Part shown: positions 1 to 9,519 of the stretch, piece by piece | Layout: every line of letters begins with the position of its first letter | How positions within the stretch are numbered: position 1 is the first letter of the stretch | Assembly: GCF_002237595.1 (NCBI RefSeq) | Contig: NZ_CP022529.1 | Span: 2,976,001-3,040,000, forward strand | Length of the DNA: 64,000 nt | Origin: Labrenzia sp. VG12 | GTDB taxonomy: Bacteria; Pseudomonadota; Alphaproteobacteria; Rhizobiales; Stappiaceae | Direction of reading: 5' to 3' | Position numbers and translations under genes: made by a program | Notes under the pieces: generated by a model | What the model saw: the letters and a program-made list of their open reading frames with translations, nothing else | Database searches by the model: none | Told to the model about the DNA's origin: nothing

Positions 1-546
1 CATGTTGCACTTCAGGAACATCGCCGACTGGCAGATGACGTTCTCAAAGGCTGCCCCGGCGAGATCCAGGCTGACGAAGACACTCGCTTCCAGCAACGCC
101 TCGGACAACCGGATCGACGCCGTATCACATTCGACCATGGCACTGTTGAGAAGCGCCGCACCGCCAAGATCCGCGCGCACCAGATCCGACTTGACGACCT
201 GGCAGGCAATCAGGTTCGTGTTCGCAAGGCCTGCGTCGGCAAGGACGCTTTCCAGAAAACTCGATTTTTCAAACCGGCAACCGGCCAGGTTAGCCTTTGT
301 CAGGTTGCTTTTGACGAAAATGGCCTGCTCGATTTCAGAGGCACCGAAGTCTGCGCCCTGCAGATCACACTCGGTGAAGACACACCGGGTCAGGTCCGCG
401 TCCTTCAGGTTGGCACCGGCAAGATTTGTCCGGAAAAACCTCCCGCCGGCGAGCGACACACCGCTGAGATCGGCGCCGGAAAAATCGGCATCCATCACGG
501 GCTCTTCGTAGCGGATGAAATCCGCAAGCTCGTCCAGGGAGATCAT
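1..546 (-). CDS. Pentapeptide-repeat protein, partial (runs off left edge)
   Basis: An open frame starts at the ATG at 546 and reads leftward for 182 codons without a stop, so the C-terminus lies outside the window. After a leader of about 17 residues it consists almost entirely of A(D/N)LxG-like pentapeptide repeats (ADFSG, ADLSG, ANLKD, ADLTR), which fold as a right-handed beta-helix. Its ATG overlaps the TGA of the preceding gene (ATGA), so the two are translationally coupled. Pentapeptide proteins often follow DUF2169 proteins in type VI secretion cargo loci. Its role as cargo, adaptor or immunity protein cannot be told from the sequence. Confidence 0.85.
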   Translation of the reverse strand, partial: MISLDELADFIRYEEPVMDADFSGADLSGVSLAGGRFFRTNLAGANLKDADLTRCVFTECDLQGADFGASEIEQAIFVKSNLTKANLAGCRFEKSSFLESVLADAGLANTNLIACQVVKSDLVRADLGGAALLNSAMVECDTASIRLSEALLEASVFVSLDLAGAAFENVICQSAMFLKCNM

Positions 547-3533
547 AGGCGGGCCTCCAGGTTGGTGAGTTCCAGATTGCAGCCGGTCAGATCGGCAAAG
601 GCGAGCCTGGCCTCGGAGAGATCGGTGCGGAAGAAATTCGCTGAGCGGAAGCTTGCCTCGGCGAGGTCCGCGCCGTGGAAATTCGCCCCCAGCAGGTTGG
701 CACCGAAGAAGTCCGCCTTTTGCGCATCCGCGAAGGAGAACATGGAACCGTTCCAGGACGACAGCCGCATGTCCGCCAGTTTCAGGTTGGCTCCGGACAT
801 GTTGCAACCTGAAAAGATCGCCTTGAAGAACCCGGCCGCATTCAGGTTCGCGTCCTGGAACCCGCATTTCACCGCATGCGCCTCCAGGAAATTCACGCCA
901 TACATGTCGGTATTGCCGAACCAGCCGCATTCATCCAGCAGGGAGTGGCACAGCTTGACGGCGTGGAAGGACACATCCGCAAAGGTGACCTTCTTCATCA
1001 TGGCGCCACAACAATCGGCGCGATCCAGGTTGCAGGACAGGAAATTGCATTTTTCCGCACGAAGCTGTTCGCCGTGAAGGCCTTTCAGGTCGCAGGTGAC
1101 GAAGGAGCAATTCTCGAGCGCCGCACCGGTGAAGGTCGCTGCCGTGAACTGGCAATTGATGAAAGTGCACTCCTTGAGCACGGCGCCGACAAAATCAGCG
1201 TGTGAGAAATCCGCTCCGATGACCTTCAGATTTTCCAGCCGGGATTTGGTAAAAACCACCCGGCCGGCCTGAACGCCGGAGAGATTTGCCCGGTTCAGCA
1301 CAGCGCCGGAGAAATCCGCGTTCTCCAGGACGGCACCGGCAAGGACCGTGTCTTCACCGGACACGGCGCGCAGATCGGCACCGGAAAGATTGCATCTTTC
1401 CAGAAAGCTGCCGCCGAGATCCATTGTTGAAAGGCCGGTGCCGGCAAGGGGCGCCCCGGCCAGATCCCGCCCAGCGAGTGAACCGCCGGCGGCCACGTGA
1501 TCCCGGATATATTGACCGAACAACTCCGCCGATTCCGGTCCAAGCGGCTCCAGTGGCGCTATTGGCTCGCCGGCCATCCGGCGGGAGGTTGCCAGCGCAC
1601 TCTCGACGATTTCCTGGGTCTGTTCCAGCTGCTGGCGGGCAACGCCACCGGGGTCATCCAGGGGCAGATCGACTGACTTGACACCCTTGACCGCCGCTTT
1701 CATGCGCTCGGACGTCGGTGCGCTGTCTCCGGCAAGCCCCGGAAAGGTGTCGGCCAGAAACTCCTCCAGATCGTCTGACGCCCCGGACTGCGCATCGCCG
1801 CCCGTCTCTGTGCCAGTTTCGGCAGCCGATTTGTCCACGTCGGCCCGCCCGGCAACCGGGCTTTCCGGCATGCGCTCCAGCATGTCTCGGGCAGGTGCGA
1901 GCAGCCCGACACTGGTGCTTTCCTCGAACCGGACCCGTGCGGCCTCGAACACGGCTTGCGGATCCTTCTCGCTCAAGGCGGCAATGTCGGGTGTCGGAGC
2001 GATTTCGTACTGTGCCAGCAACCGGTCCAGGTCTTCCTGCGGCACCAGCTCCTCGATCGCCGGCAGGAAACCCTTGTCCGTGCTGACGGAATGGCTGAGC
2101 GTTTCCATCTCGCTCATGCTGGCAGCCGGCTTGACCGGCGACGGCACACCAAGCTGCTTGACCAGGCCGGAAAGTTCCGCGCTCACCATGTCCAATTTCA
2201 ACTCGGCCTCACGGCGCAGGTCTTCCGCATCCGAAATCAGCCGCGCGAAATCGACATCTCCCCGGGCAATATCCTCCTGGCTCGGCAGTATGAACGGCTT
2301 CAGGTCGGGCTGTTCGACGGCCGGCACCAGCGAAGCGGGCAGGCCCTGTTCCACAAAATGACGTTCAAGCCGCCATTGCCGGCCTTCAACCCAGAGCTCC
2401 TGCCGCTCTTCCGCAGCAGCCAGCCTTGCCGCTTCCCGGCGCTCCGTCTCCTCCGGCGCCTCTTCCGGCGACAGCTGTCCGTCCGCAAGCAGATACTTCT
2501 TGCCTTCTTCCGGATCGGCCCGAAGCGCGTAGACGGACTGGTAGTAGTCTGCGGAGCGGGGCGCATCCTTTAGCCATTCATAGGCCACCATGACATCGGC
2601 CACATCCTGGCCGTCCCGGTCGCCCACCGCCATGACCCCGCGATTGACTACGACGCCCTTCATTTCCGATCCGAGAATCCACACCGTGTCGGTATGCATG
2701 GGAAGTTCCGACAGCTGGCCTTCCGCAGAAGTCAGGCTGACAAAGGCTCTTGCCCGCACACCTGGCAGGTGGGAATGGACATCGGGATGGCGTGCCGACA
2801 TGCCCACCACCCGGATCGGCTCGTGCCCGTTGAAAAAATGATCGAACCGCTGTTCTCGCGGCGCGGACATGAAGTAGCGCGGATCGAAGTCCTGCGGCCA
2901 GTCGGGCATCTGGTGCGCCACCCAGGCCTTGTCATAGGTCCCGGCAAGCGCGATGCGCTCCGGATTGTCCATCGGGATCGGTCCGACCAGAGCCGGGGAT
3001 GGCTTGTCGTCGATTTCCCGGATTTCGGCGCCTGCCAGTTCGATATTCGGCAAGGGCAGATGCGCAACATCCTCGTAAAGCTCTGCCGCAGCCGCACCCT
3101 GTCCGGCCGGGTTTGCGGAAAAACCCTCTCCGCCGAATGCCAGCTCAGGCGTGAGCGGCATTTCGGTGAACGGGTGCGGATCGGTGAAGACCGGCCCTTC
3201 GAGCGACACTTCCCAGAACCGGTCGCCGAACACTGACAGCATCCGGCTTTTTTCACCGACCGTCACGGCCACATGCATCGCCTTGACCGGGTCCTGGGAC
3301 ATGGCCTGCCCACCGATCAGGAACTCGCCAAAAGGCTTGGGATAGGCAGCGTCGAAGATCGCGCCCTTTGGCAGCTCCTTTGCCACCAGCGGCCACATCG
3401 CCGTCTCAGCCAGAATATCGGCCGGATCGAGCAGATCGAACAAGGTGAAAGTCGTCACGATGAAAAGCCCCTTGCCCTTGTGAGGCATGGTTTTGGTCAG
3501 AAGACCAAGCTTCAGGGGTTTCATGACGCGCAT
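543..3533 (-). CDS. DUF2169 family protein with C-terminal pentapeptide repeats (T6SS accessory)
   Basis: The product has 996 residues. Residues 1-345 match the DUF2169 family seen beside VgrG/PAAR genes of type VI secretion systems (N-terminus MKPLKLGLLTKTMPHKGKG; internal ELAFGGEGF-like segment). Residues about 370-680 are a charged, Ala/Glu-rich linker, partly likely helical. Residues 685-996 are degenerate pentapeptide repeats (AGRDLAGAPL, CNLSGADL, ANLLGANFHGADLAEA). The start at 3533 has a GAGGA ribosome site about 8 bases upstream; an in-frame ATG at 3524 is possible. It lies between a DUF3540 gene and another pentapeptide gene. DUF2169 proteins are thought to help load effectors onto VgrG; that role here is inference from family and context. 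Confidence 0.88.
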   Translation of the reverse strand: MRVMKPLKLGLLTKTMPHKGKGLFIVTTFTLFDLLDPADILAETAMWPLVAKELPKGAIFDAAYPKPFGEFLIGGQAMSQDPVKAMHVAVTVGEKSRMLSVFGDRFWEVSLEGPVFTDPHPFTEMPLTPELAFGGEGFSANPAGQGAAAAELYEDVAHLPLPNIELAGAEIREIDDKPSPALVGPIPMDNPERIALAGTYDKAWVAHQMPDWPQDFDPRYFMSAPREQRFDHFFNGHEPIRVVGMSARHPDVHSHLPGVRARAFVSLTSAEGQLSELPMHTDTVWILGSEMKGVVVNRGVMAVGDRDGQDVADVMVAYEWLKDAPRSADYYQSVYALRADPEEGKKYLLADGQLSPEEAPEETERREAARLAAAEERQELWVEGRQWRLERHFVEQGLPASLVPAVEQPDLKPFILPSQEDIARGDVDFARLISDAEDLRREAELKLDMVSAELSGLVKQLGVPSPVKPAASMSEMETLSHSVSTDKGFLPAIEELVPQEDLDRLLAQYEIAPTPDIAALSEKDPQAVFEAARVRFEESTSVGLLAPARDMLERMPESPVAGRADVDKSAAETGTETGGDAQSGASDDLEEFLADTFPGLAGDSAPTSERMKAAVKGVKSVDLPLDDPGGVARQQLEQTQEIVESALATSRRMAGEPIAPLEPLGPESAELFGQYIRDHVAAGGSLAGRDLAGAPLAGTGLSTMDLGGSFLERCNLSGADLRAVSGEDTVLAGAVLENADFSGAVLNRANLSGVQAGRVVFTKSRLENLKVIGADFSHADFVGAVLKECTFINCQFTAATFTGAALENCSFVTCDLKGLHGEQLRAEKCNFLSCNLDRADCCGAMMKKVTFADVSFHAVKLCHSLLDECGWFGNTDMYGVNFLEAHAVKCGFQDANLNAAGFFKAIFSGCNMSGANLKLADMRLSSWNGSMFSFADAQKADFFGANLLGANFHGADLAEASFRSANFFRTDLSEARLAFADLTGCNLELTNLEARL

Positions 3534-3577
3534 TTACAAATTCCTCGAAAGAATGTCGAAAGGGCGGAACCTGCGGG

Positions 3578-4279
3578 TCACCCCATGGAAATGCGTTTGC
3601 CGTCGAGACGAATGTCCTCCTTGGCGACGAAGACAGCCGTCTCCGCCTGGGTCAGAGCCACGGTATCCACCTGGGTCTGCAGACTGCCCGCCTTGAGCTG
3701 GTCGGTTTCCGAGACCCGGTCGATCCGGTTCTTCGCCCGTGTCGTGCTGGTGTCATAGCTGGCCAGCAGGGTCTTTGCGTTGGTGACGATATCCTGCATG
3801 GAGGTCAGAAGTTTCTTGCCGACAAGAGCCAGCTGGCGGCTGGTCATCAACATGGCGTCGAACCGGAAGGACAGGTTTTTCCCGGTCGCTTCCAACCCCT
3901 CTTCCACCTCCAGGGTCAGATTGTCCGCAGCCAGCACAACATCCTGATGTTTGCCATCGTCACGCGTGGCATCGATACGCAGCGGTTTGTCAGTGCGCTC
4001 GGGACGTACCAGGACATCGGTGATGAAGAGCCCGTCAGTGGTCGACAGCAGCGCCACGGTATCAGCCGTCTGCGGTCCTATCAGACAGGAGACAGCCCGG
4101 CGCGCCCGCATCACCTTTCCTGACACAACGAGATCAAACATCCCATCAGCCTGGCCCGTGACATCCCCGGTTACGGCCTGCTGAAGCGCGCCGCCCCCTG
4201 GAAGCAGGTTTTGCGGAAAGGCCGTGTCTTCGGTTGTGAGCGCTGTTCCACAGGCTTCGGCTTTGGTTTGCAATCCCAT
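3578..4279 (-). CDS. DUF3540 domain-containing protein (T6SS accessory)
   Basis: A protein of 233 residues that I recognise as DUF3540, a family found with DUF2169 and PAAR/DUF4150 genes downstream of vgrG in type VI secretion loci. The N-terminal part has short beta segments (DLVVSGKVMRARRAVSCLIGP, with a Cys in the family-typical place). The C-terminal half is helical, with a Q/T-rich tail. The ATG at 4279 is chosen because a TGGAGGTGAG ribosome site lies just upstream; the frame also extends 25 codons further up without support. It is the first gene of the left-edge operon in this window. No vgrG or hcp lies upstream, because unrelated metabolic genes begin at 4.5 kb. Confidence 0.78.
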   Translation of the reverse strand: MGLQTKAEACGTALTTEDTAFPQNLLPGGGALQQAVTGDVTGQADGMFDLVVSGKVMRARRAVSCLIGPQTADTVALLSTTDGLFITDVLVRPERTDKPLRIDATRDDGKHQDVVLAADNLTLEVEEGLEATGKNLSFRFDAMLMTSRQLALVGKKLLTSMQDIVTNAKTLLASYDTSTTRAKNRIDRVSETDQLKAGSLQTQVDTVALTQAETAVFVAKEDIRLDGKRISMG

Positions 4280-4523
4280 TCTCACCTCCAGCGCTGATTC
4301 GCGCCGCCCGCCAAGTCGGCGACGGCAAAACCGGTGACCCGGCCGCAAATCCAAGACTTCCCCGACCGCTTGTAAAGGTCAAGGGTTATCAGGTGCTTTC
4401 GTGAGAGTTTGGCACCACCTTTTTGCAACGAGGTGAATAGGGAAGTCTTTCAGATAATTGTCAAAACAAGCGAACAGGAGCCTCCAGCCCGGTCCTTTCC
4501 CGCCACCGGGGCAACCTGTGAGA

Positions 4524-5756
4524 TCACCCCGTCTTGACGGTTCCATCCGCAACCCAGGCATCAAACACCTTGAGAGCTGCCTCGCAGAACTCTCCGTCGT
4601 TGATATGGGCTTCTGTTTCGGTCACGCCGATGCGACCGCGTGCAGCCTTCCGGGTCTCGTCAATGAAAGCTGCAAGCCCTTCCGGATCATGCGCTTCTTC
4701 CCCCTCCCGGTCCCAGGCCTCGATCCCCCCAAGCGGCAACAGCAGATGGGTCGGGCCGCTTGCGGCCTCCAGGCGATCGACCAGCTCGCGTGCCCATTGA
4801 CGCCGCTCTTCGGAATTGAAGACAGAGCTATTGATCAGGCGGTTATGCTCGTGAAACGGCCTGTCGGCATATTGCTCAGGGATTTCCTGCCAGCCCGCAA
4901 AGTCGACAAGATCCAGCGCTCCCGGCGCCACGATCTGCGGCGTGCCGTTCCTGCCGGCATTGGTCAACCGGTCCGGCCCGCTGCTGACCAGGGACCCTGC
5001 CAGCATGTTGCCGAATTCCTGCTGACAGAAGTCCATGACGCAGCAGAAAGCGCCCTCCCGCGCCAGGCTTTCAAAAGCCATGCCGCCCATGCCGGTGGAG
5101 TGAAAGACCGCGACCTCGAAACCGCGCTCCTCCAGCGCGGGTTTCAGCACCTTCATGTAGCTGAGGCAGCTGGATCCGAGCGACGTCATGCCCACCAACG
5201 GCTTGGAGCGGTCGGGCGGCTGCGCGGCCTTCGCAGCCCCGAGAACGGCACCGGCAGCCTGGGCGAGCGAGGATTTGCAAATGCCGTTGAGCCCATAAAG
5301 ACCACCGGCCCACAGGATCATCTGGATGTCCGGCGCCAGGCGCTCTGGCGGGATCAAGGGCGAGAAGCTGACGGTCGAGACGATGAATTTCGGCACACCC
5401 ATCGGCAAGGCCTGGGCACAATCGAGCGCCAGATCCGTGCCCATCGTGCCACCAAGCGCGATCATGCCGTCGAACCGGCCTTGCGCATGGCCCTCCGCCA
5501 CCAGCTTTGCGGCACCGCGCGCCATCACCTGAAAGGCCTTGTTCTCGTCGCCCTGCGCAATGACGTCCTCAATCGACATGCCTCCGGCCCTGGCAACGTC
5601 GTGCTTGGAGATATCGGTCGGTGCCTCGGGGTCGCCGAGCACGCTGACATCCATGGTCAGCACAGCGCCGCCCTGGTCGCGAATGGTCTGCTCGATGAAC
5701 TCCAGCTCGGCATTCTTGGTGTCGTAGGTGCCAATGGAAAGGATTGTCTTGGTCAT
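4524..5756 (-). CDS. Tm-1-like ATP-binding domain protein (UPF0261 family)
   Basis: A full-length UPF0261 protein of 410 residues, the family that includes the N-terminal domain of tomato Tm-1. Typical features are the start MTKTILSIGTYDTKNAELEF, the glycine-rich FDGMIALGGTMGTDLALD segment, GMTSLGSSCLSYM and FHSTGMGGMAFE, which form the nucleotide-binding two-domain fold. The C-terminal region holds LLLPLGGIEAWDREGE. The enzymatic role of bacterial members is not established; they often sit in catabolic operons. It is the last gene of the minus-strand operon, 9 bases after the kinase gene. The function in this pathway is unknown to me. Confidence 0.9.
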   Translation of the reverse strand: MTKTILSIGTYDTKNAELEFIEQTIRDQGGAVLTMDVSVLGDPEAPTDISKHDVARAGGMSIEDVIAQGDENKAFQVMARGAAKLVAEGHAQGRFDGMIALGGTMGTDLALDCAQALPMGVPKFIVSTVSFSPLIPPERLAPDIQMILWAGGLYGLNGICKSSLAQAAGAVLGAAKAAQPPDRSKPLVGMTSLGSSCLSYMKVLKPALEERGFEVAVFHSTGMGGMAFESLAREGAFCCVMDFCQQEFGNMLAGSLVSSGPDRLTNAGRNGTPQIVAPGALDLVDFAGWQEIPEQYADRPFHEHNRLINSSVFNSEERRQWARELVDRLEAASGPTHLLLPLGGIEAWDREGEEAHDPEGLAAFIDETRKAARGRIGVTETEAHINDGEFCEAALKVFDAWVADGTVKTG

Positions 5757-5765
5757 GGGCCGTCC

Positions 5766-6713
5766 TCAAACGGTTTCAGATGTATCGAGAATTTCAGAAC
5801 ACAATTGCCGGGCACAGGCTATGAAGCGGGTGTTGCGTTCGTCCGCCCCGCTTTCATGCAGCCTCGGGACGATCCATCCCACATAGGTTGCAGCGCGCAC
5901 CGCGAGGAACAGGTCCAGCAGCCTTGTGTCCAGCGATCGCCTCTCCCGATACCCCGCCAGCAGCGCGGCTTTCATGTTCGGGTAGTCCGGCTCGCCGAGA
6001 TTTTTGACCAGCGCTGTCGCCAGATCGAACAGTCGGTAGCCATGCCCGCCGTCATCGAAGTCGATCATGCACAAGCCGCCCTTCCCGAGCAGGACATTCT
6101 CTCGCACCAGATCTGCGTGTATCAGGCCGTAGTCGAGCCTTTCTGCATTGGCATGAAGGACCTGCCGGGCCCGGTCGCGAAATCTGGACATCAGCGCCGC
6201 GGTTTCCGGGTCAAGCGTTGGATTTTCCCAGAACCGGCCCCAAAGCGGCGCATCACCAAGCAAGCCCTCCACGTCCCAGGCGCATCGCACAAAATCGCTT
6301 GGCGGAGACCAGGCATCACACAGCGTGTGAAGCTCGGCCATCCGGCTCCCGAGTGCCTGAAAGACTTTTTCCGGATTGTCCAATGCAAGCGGTTGACCGC
6401 TGCTGCCAAGCGGCACACCTTCGAGCCAGGAAATCAGGTCCACGAAATGGCCGTCGACGTGATCCAGCAGCTTTCCGGCCTGCGTCGGCACCGGTTGCGG
6501 CACAGGCAATCCAGCGTCAAAGAGTGCGGACAGCCAGCACGTTTCGGAGAGAAGTTCGGCCTCGGAGCGATAGCCCGGACGGCGCAAACGAAGCGCAAAC
6601 CGACCGCGGTCGCTGGAGACCCGGAAGACCTGGTTTTCCCGCCCTGCGACGAACTCGCAGACGGCGTCCTTCAGTGCCCATAAGGACAGGGCGCGCGACG
6701 CGATGTCTTTCAT
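5766..6713 (-). CDS. APH-family phosphotransferase, hydroxylysine-kinase-like
   Basis: 315 residues with the aminoglycoside phosphotransferase fold. The catalytic loop LIHADLVRENVLL carries the HxDxxxxN pattern, and MIDFDDGGHG carries the metal-binding Asp. The N-terminal lobe has the beta strand pair around ENQVFRVSSDRGRFALRLRRP. The ATG overlaps the stop of the phospho-lyase gene by 4 bases, so the two are coupled. Next to an AGXT2L-like phospho-lyase and an aldehyde dehydrogenase, the most economical reading is a kinase that phosphorylates a hydroxyl of an amine, as hydroxylysine kinase does. The actual substrate is not shown by the sequence; homoserine- or choline-kinase-like activity is an alternative. 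Confidence 0.85.
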   Translation of the reverse strand: MKDIASRALSLWALKDAVCEFVAGRENQVFRVSSDRGRFALRLRRPGYRSEAELLSETCWLSALFDAGLPVPQPVPTQAGKLLDHVDGHFVDLISWLEGVPLGSSGQPLALDNPEKVFQALGSRMAELHTLCDAWSPPSDFVRCAWDVEGLLGDAPLWGRFWENPTLDPETAALMSRFRDRARQVLHANAERLDYGLIHADLVRENVLLGKGGLCMIDFDDGGHGYRLFDLATALVKNLGEPDYPNMKAALLAGYRERRSLDTRLLDLFLAVRAATYVGWIVPRLHESGADERNTRFIACARQLCSEILDTSETV

Positions 6714-8014
6714 GCCGGCACCAGCGGCATTTCAGCCAGCGTTTCGTCCAGTGTCCGGATCAGCAAATCGAGATGCTCTTCGCCAAAGATCATTGGCGGA
6801 CGGATCTTGAGCGTGTTCTTGTATCGCCCAAGCTTGCTCAGGAGGATGCCCTTCTGCCGGAGCGCATTGACGATCCTGTCCGCAAATGCGCTTGCAGGTT
6901 CCCTGGTCTCGCGGTCCCGAACGAATTCCGCTCCAAACACCATGCCGCTTTGACGAACGTCGCCGATGACCTCGTATTTCTGTGCCAGCTCAGACAGTCG
7001 CTCGGCCGCCAGACGCCCGATCCTTGCAGCATTGCCCTGAAGATCGTTGGCCTCAAGCTCATCAAGAACGGCCTGTGCGGCCGCACAGGATACCGGGTTG
7101 CCACCGAAGGTGTTGAAATAACGGAACGAAGCCCGGAAACAGGCCATGACATCGGAACGGGTAACAACACCTGCCACCGGGTGGCCGTTACCCATCGGCT
7201 TGCCAAGAGTGACGATGTCCGGCGTCACGCCCTGTTTCTGATGCGCCCAGAAATGACTGCCGCTTCTGCCAAAGCCCGATTGCACTTCATCACAGATCAG
7301 CAGCCCACCTGCCGCGCGCGCAACGTCTGCGGCGGGCTGCAACCAACCGTTTGCCTGGGTCGGAAATCCCTCGTTCAGAAACAGCGGGCAGACGATAAGA
7401 GCGGCAAAGCCGGTCCCGGACGCCTCCAGATCATCGATGGCATCTTTCACCTTTGACGCGAACCGTCTGCCGTCCGGATCAGAAATCCTGTAGCTGTCCG
7501 GAGCTTCCACATGACGCAGATAGCCGCCAAGCCCGAACCCGACCTCTGGAACGTTGCTTCTGGACAGATGACTGACCAGTGTCGTGTTGCCATGATAGGT
7601 GGCGTCCGTGGCCACAATCCCACGCTTGCCGGTCATGCCTTCCGCCATGCGCAAGGCAATATCGTTGGCCTCAGATCCGGAGCAGGTCAGGATTGCTGTC
7701 GACAGAGGCTTTGCGAAGGTCCCGGTGAGCCGCGAAACGTACTCCAGAATGCCTTCATGCAGATAGCGCGTATGGGTATTCAGGATCGCTGCCTGCTGAC
7801 AGATCGCGTCAACGACCCGTTTGTTGCAATGTCCGACATGGGGAACGTTGTTGTAGCAGTCGAGATATCTCCGCCCGTCAGCATCCTGAAGCCAGACACC
7901 GTCCCCCTTTACCAAATGAACCGGCTCGTCATAAAAGGTGGAAACATTGGGTCCCAGAAGACGAGTACGTCTGTCCAGCAACTCTGACGTCTTGGACGGT
8001 GGAAGGCCTGTCAT
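6710..8014 (-). CDS. Class III PLP enzyme, AGXT2L-like (phospho-lyase or aminotransferase)
   Basis: 434 residues, class III aminotransferase fold. The PLP lysine is in DIVTLGKPMGNGHPVAG and the cofactor Asp in LLICDEVQSGFGRSG. Several segments resemble animal ethanolamine-phosphate and 5-phosphohydroxylysine phospho-lyases (AGXT2L1/L2) rather than ordinary transaminases: YLDCYNNVPHVGHC, ILNTHTRYLH and RYFNTFGGNPVSCAAA. In that family the enzyme removes phosphate and ammonia to leave an aldehyde. The ATG at 8014 follows a GAGGGGA ribosome site; the open frame runs further up only inside the neighbouring gene. It sits between an aldehyde dehydrogenase and a kinase gene, which supports a kinase-lyase-dehydrogenase route. 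Confidence 0.85.
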   Translation of the reverse strand: MTGLPPSKTSELLDRRTRLLGPNVSTFYDEPVHLVKGDGVWLQDADGRRYLDCYNNVPHVGHCNKRVVDAICQQAAILNTHTRYLHEGILEYVSRLTGTFAKPLSTAILTCSGSEANDIALRMAEGMTGKRGIVATDATYHGNTTLVSHLSRSNVPEVGFGLGGYLRHVEAPDSYRISDPDGRRFASKVKDAIDDLEASGTGFAALIVCPLFLNEGFPTQANGWLQPAADVARAAGGLLICDEVQSGFGRSGSHFWAHQKQGVTPDIVTLGKPMGNGHPVAGVVTRSDVMACFRASFRYFNTFGGNPVSCAAAQAVLDELEANDLQGNAARIGRLAAERLSELAQKYEVIGDVRQSGMVFGAEFVRDRETREPASAFADRIVNALRQKGILLSKLGRYKNTLKIRPPMIFGEEHLDLLIRTLDETLAEMPLVPA

Positions 8015-8025
8015 CGGAAGTCCCC

Positions 8026-9513
8026 TCAGAGCTGGATCCAGGCGGTTTTCAGATCGACATAATTGTCGAGCGCATGCAGCGACTTGTCGTGGCCATTGCC
8101 GGATTGTTTCACTCCGCCGAGTGGCACGGTCAGGTCCGCGCCGCCATAGGTGTTCACGTGAATGACTCCGGATCGCACGGCCCTGATCATGCGGTGCGCG
8201 CGGCCGAGATCCGCCGTCCAGACACCGGCCGCGAGGCCAAACTCCGTTGCATTGGCGATCCGGATGGCATCGGCCTCGTCCTTGAAGGGGCTCACTGCGA
8301 GCACAGGACCGAAGACTTCCTTCTGCGCGATCGTGTCTGTCGCCTTGACGCCAGTCATTACGGTTGGCGCCATGTAATACCCGCCGGTGGCTTCTAGGAT
8401 ACGTTGCCCGCCGGTCCGGCATTCCGCCCCTTCCGCTTCCGCGGTTTCGACAAACCGCAAATGGCTCTCCAGTTGGGCCAAGGAATGCACGGCGCCGATC
8501 TGGCTGGAAAGATCGAGCGGGTCACCAACCTTCAGGGCCTCGGCCTCGTTGCAAAGTGCGGCAACGAAGTCGTCGTGAATATCCTCCTGCACCAGAAGGC
8601 GCGAGCCCGCGACACAAACCTGGCCGGAATTGCGGAAGATGCCGGCGGCCGAAACCTTGGCGGCCTTCGCCAGATCGGCAGCATCATTGAAGACGATGTT
8701 CGGCGACTTGCCGCCGAGCTCCAGGTAACAACGCTTCAGGTTGGAGCGCGCGGAATATTCCAGAAGCCGCCGGCCGGTGGCGCCCGAGCCGGTGAACACC
8801 AGGACGTCCACATCCATGGAAAGGGCCAGCGCCTCGCCGACCACGGCTCCCGGCCCGGTAACCACGTTCAAAACACCGTCCGGAAGCCCGGCCTCGGAGG
8901 CGAGTTCCGCGATCCTCAACAGGCTGAGCGACGCTGTTTCAGCGGGTTTAAGCACCACGGAATTGCCTGTGGCAAGTGCGGGTGCGAGTTTCCAGGCACC
9001 AATCATCAGCGGGAAATTCCACGGCACGATCGCACCGACAACACCGACCGGCGCCTTGTGCACGAGGCCGAGAACGTTATCTGCCGTCGGTGCGATTTCG
9101 CCGTAGATCTTGTCGAGCGCTTCGGCGTAATAGCGAAAGGAAGCTGCCGCCGACAGCGCCTCGGCCTTGAAGGCCATGGAGATTTCCGTGCCGTTGTCAC
9201 GCACTCCAAGGACGGCGAGCTCCAATGCATTCTGCTCGATCAGGTCGGCCAGTTTCAGCAGCACCTTCTTCCGTGCGGCAGGTGTCGCGCCCGACCAGCG
9301 GCCATCCTCGAAGGCATGACGCGCGGCCGTGACCGCCTGGTCCACGTCCTGCGCACTGCCCGACGCAATGCGCGTGAAGGGTCTGCCGTCGATCGGCGAC
9401 AGGACATTCAGCGTCCTGGCATCTTGTGCCGGCACCATTCGGCCATTGATGAAATGACCCCGTTCGGCAATCGCTGCGTGGCGCAGCGGATCGATTCTGC
9501 TCTGGTCAAGCAT
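8026..9513 (-). CDS. NAD(P)-dependent aldehyde dehydrogenase
   Basis: 495 residues, ALDH superfamily. It has the VGAIVPWNFPLM cofactor segment, the catalytic Glu in CYLELGGKSPN and the catalytic Cys in RNSGQVCVAGSRLL. The C-terminal GGVKQSGNGHDKSLHALDNY resembles the PuuC/betaine-aldehyde group of dehydrogenases. It begins 6 bases after the end of the transporter gene and stops 11 bases before the phospho-lyase start. The likely role is oxidation of the aldehyde released by the phospho-lyase to a carboxylate. The substrate is inferred from neighbours, not seen. Confidence 0.92.
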   Translation of the reverse strand: MLDQSRIDPLRHAAIAERGHFINGRMVPAQDARTLNVLSPIDGRPFTRIASGSAQDVDQAVTAARHAFEDGRWSGATPAARKKVLLKLADLIEQNALELAVLGVRDNGTEISMAFKAEALSAAASFRYYAEALDKIYGEIAPTADNVLGLVHKAPVGVVGAIVPWNFPLMIGAWKLAPALATGNSVVLKPAETASLSLLRIAELASEAGLPDGVLNVVTGPGAVVGEALALSMDVDVLVFTGSGATGRRLLEYSARSNLKRCYLELGGKSPNIVFNDAADLAKAAKVSAAGIFRNSGQVCVAGSRLLVQEDIHDDFVAALCNEAEALKVGDPLDLSSQIGAVHSLAQLESHLRFVETAEAEGAECRTGGQRILEATGGYYMAPTVMTGVKATDTIAQKEVFGPVLAVSPFKDEADAIRIANATEFGLAAGVWTADLGRAHRMIRAVRSGVIHVNTYGGADLTVPLGGVKQSGNGHDKSLHALDNYVDLKTAWIQL

Positions 9514-9519
9514 GTGGCA

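Noticed and set aside
4280..4523. Short minus-strand frame (4379-4564) between the DUF3540 and UPF0261 genes
   Set aside because: No ribosome site or family resemblance. The gap is better read as the end of one operon and the promoter of the next.
4458..6683. A 741-codon open frame on the plus strand
   Set aside because: It lies opposite the UPF0261 and kinase genes, which have clear family motifs. The frame is a by-product of high-GC antisense codon use, with His/Arg/Gln-rich, motif-free translation.
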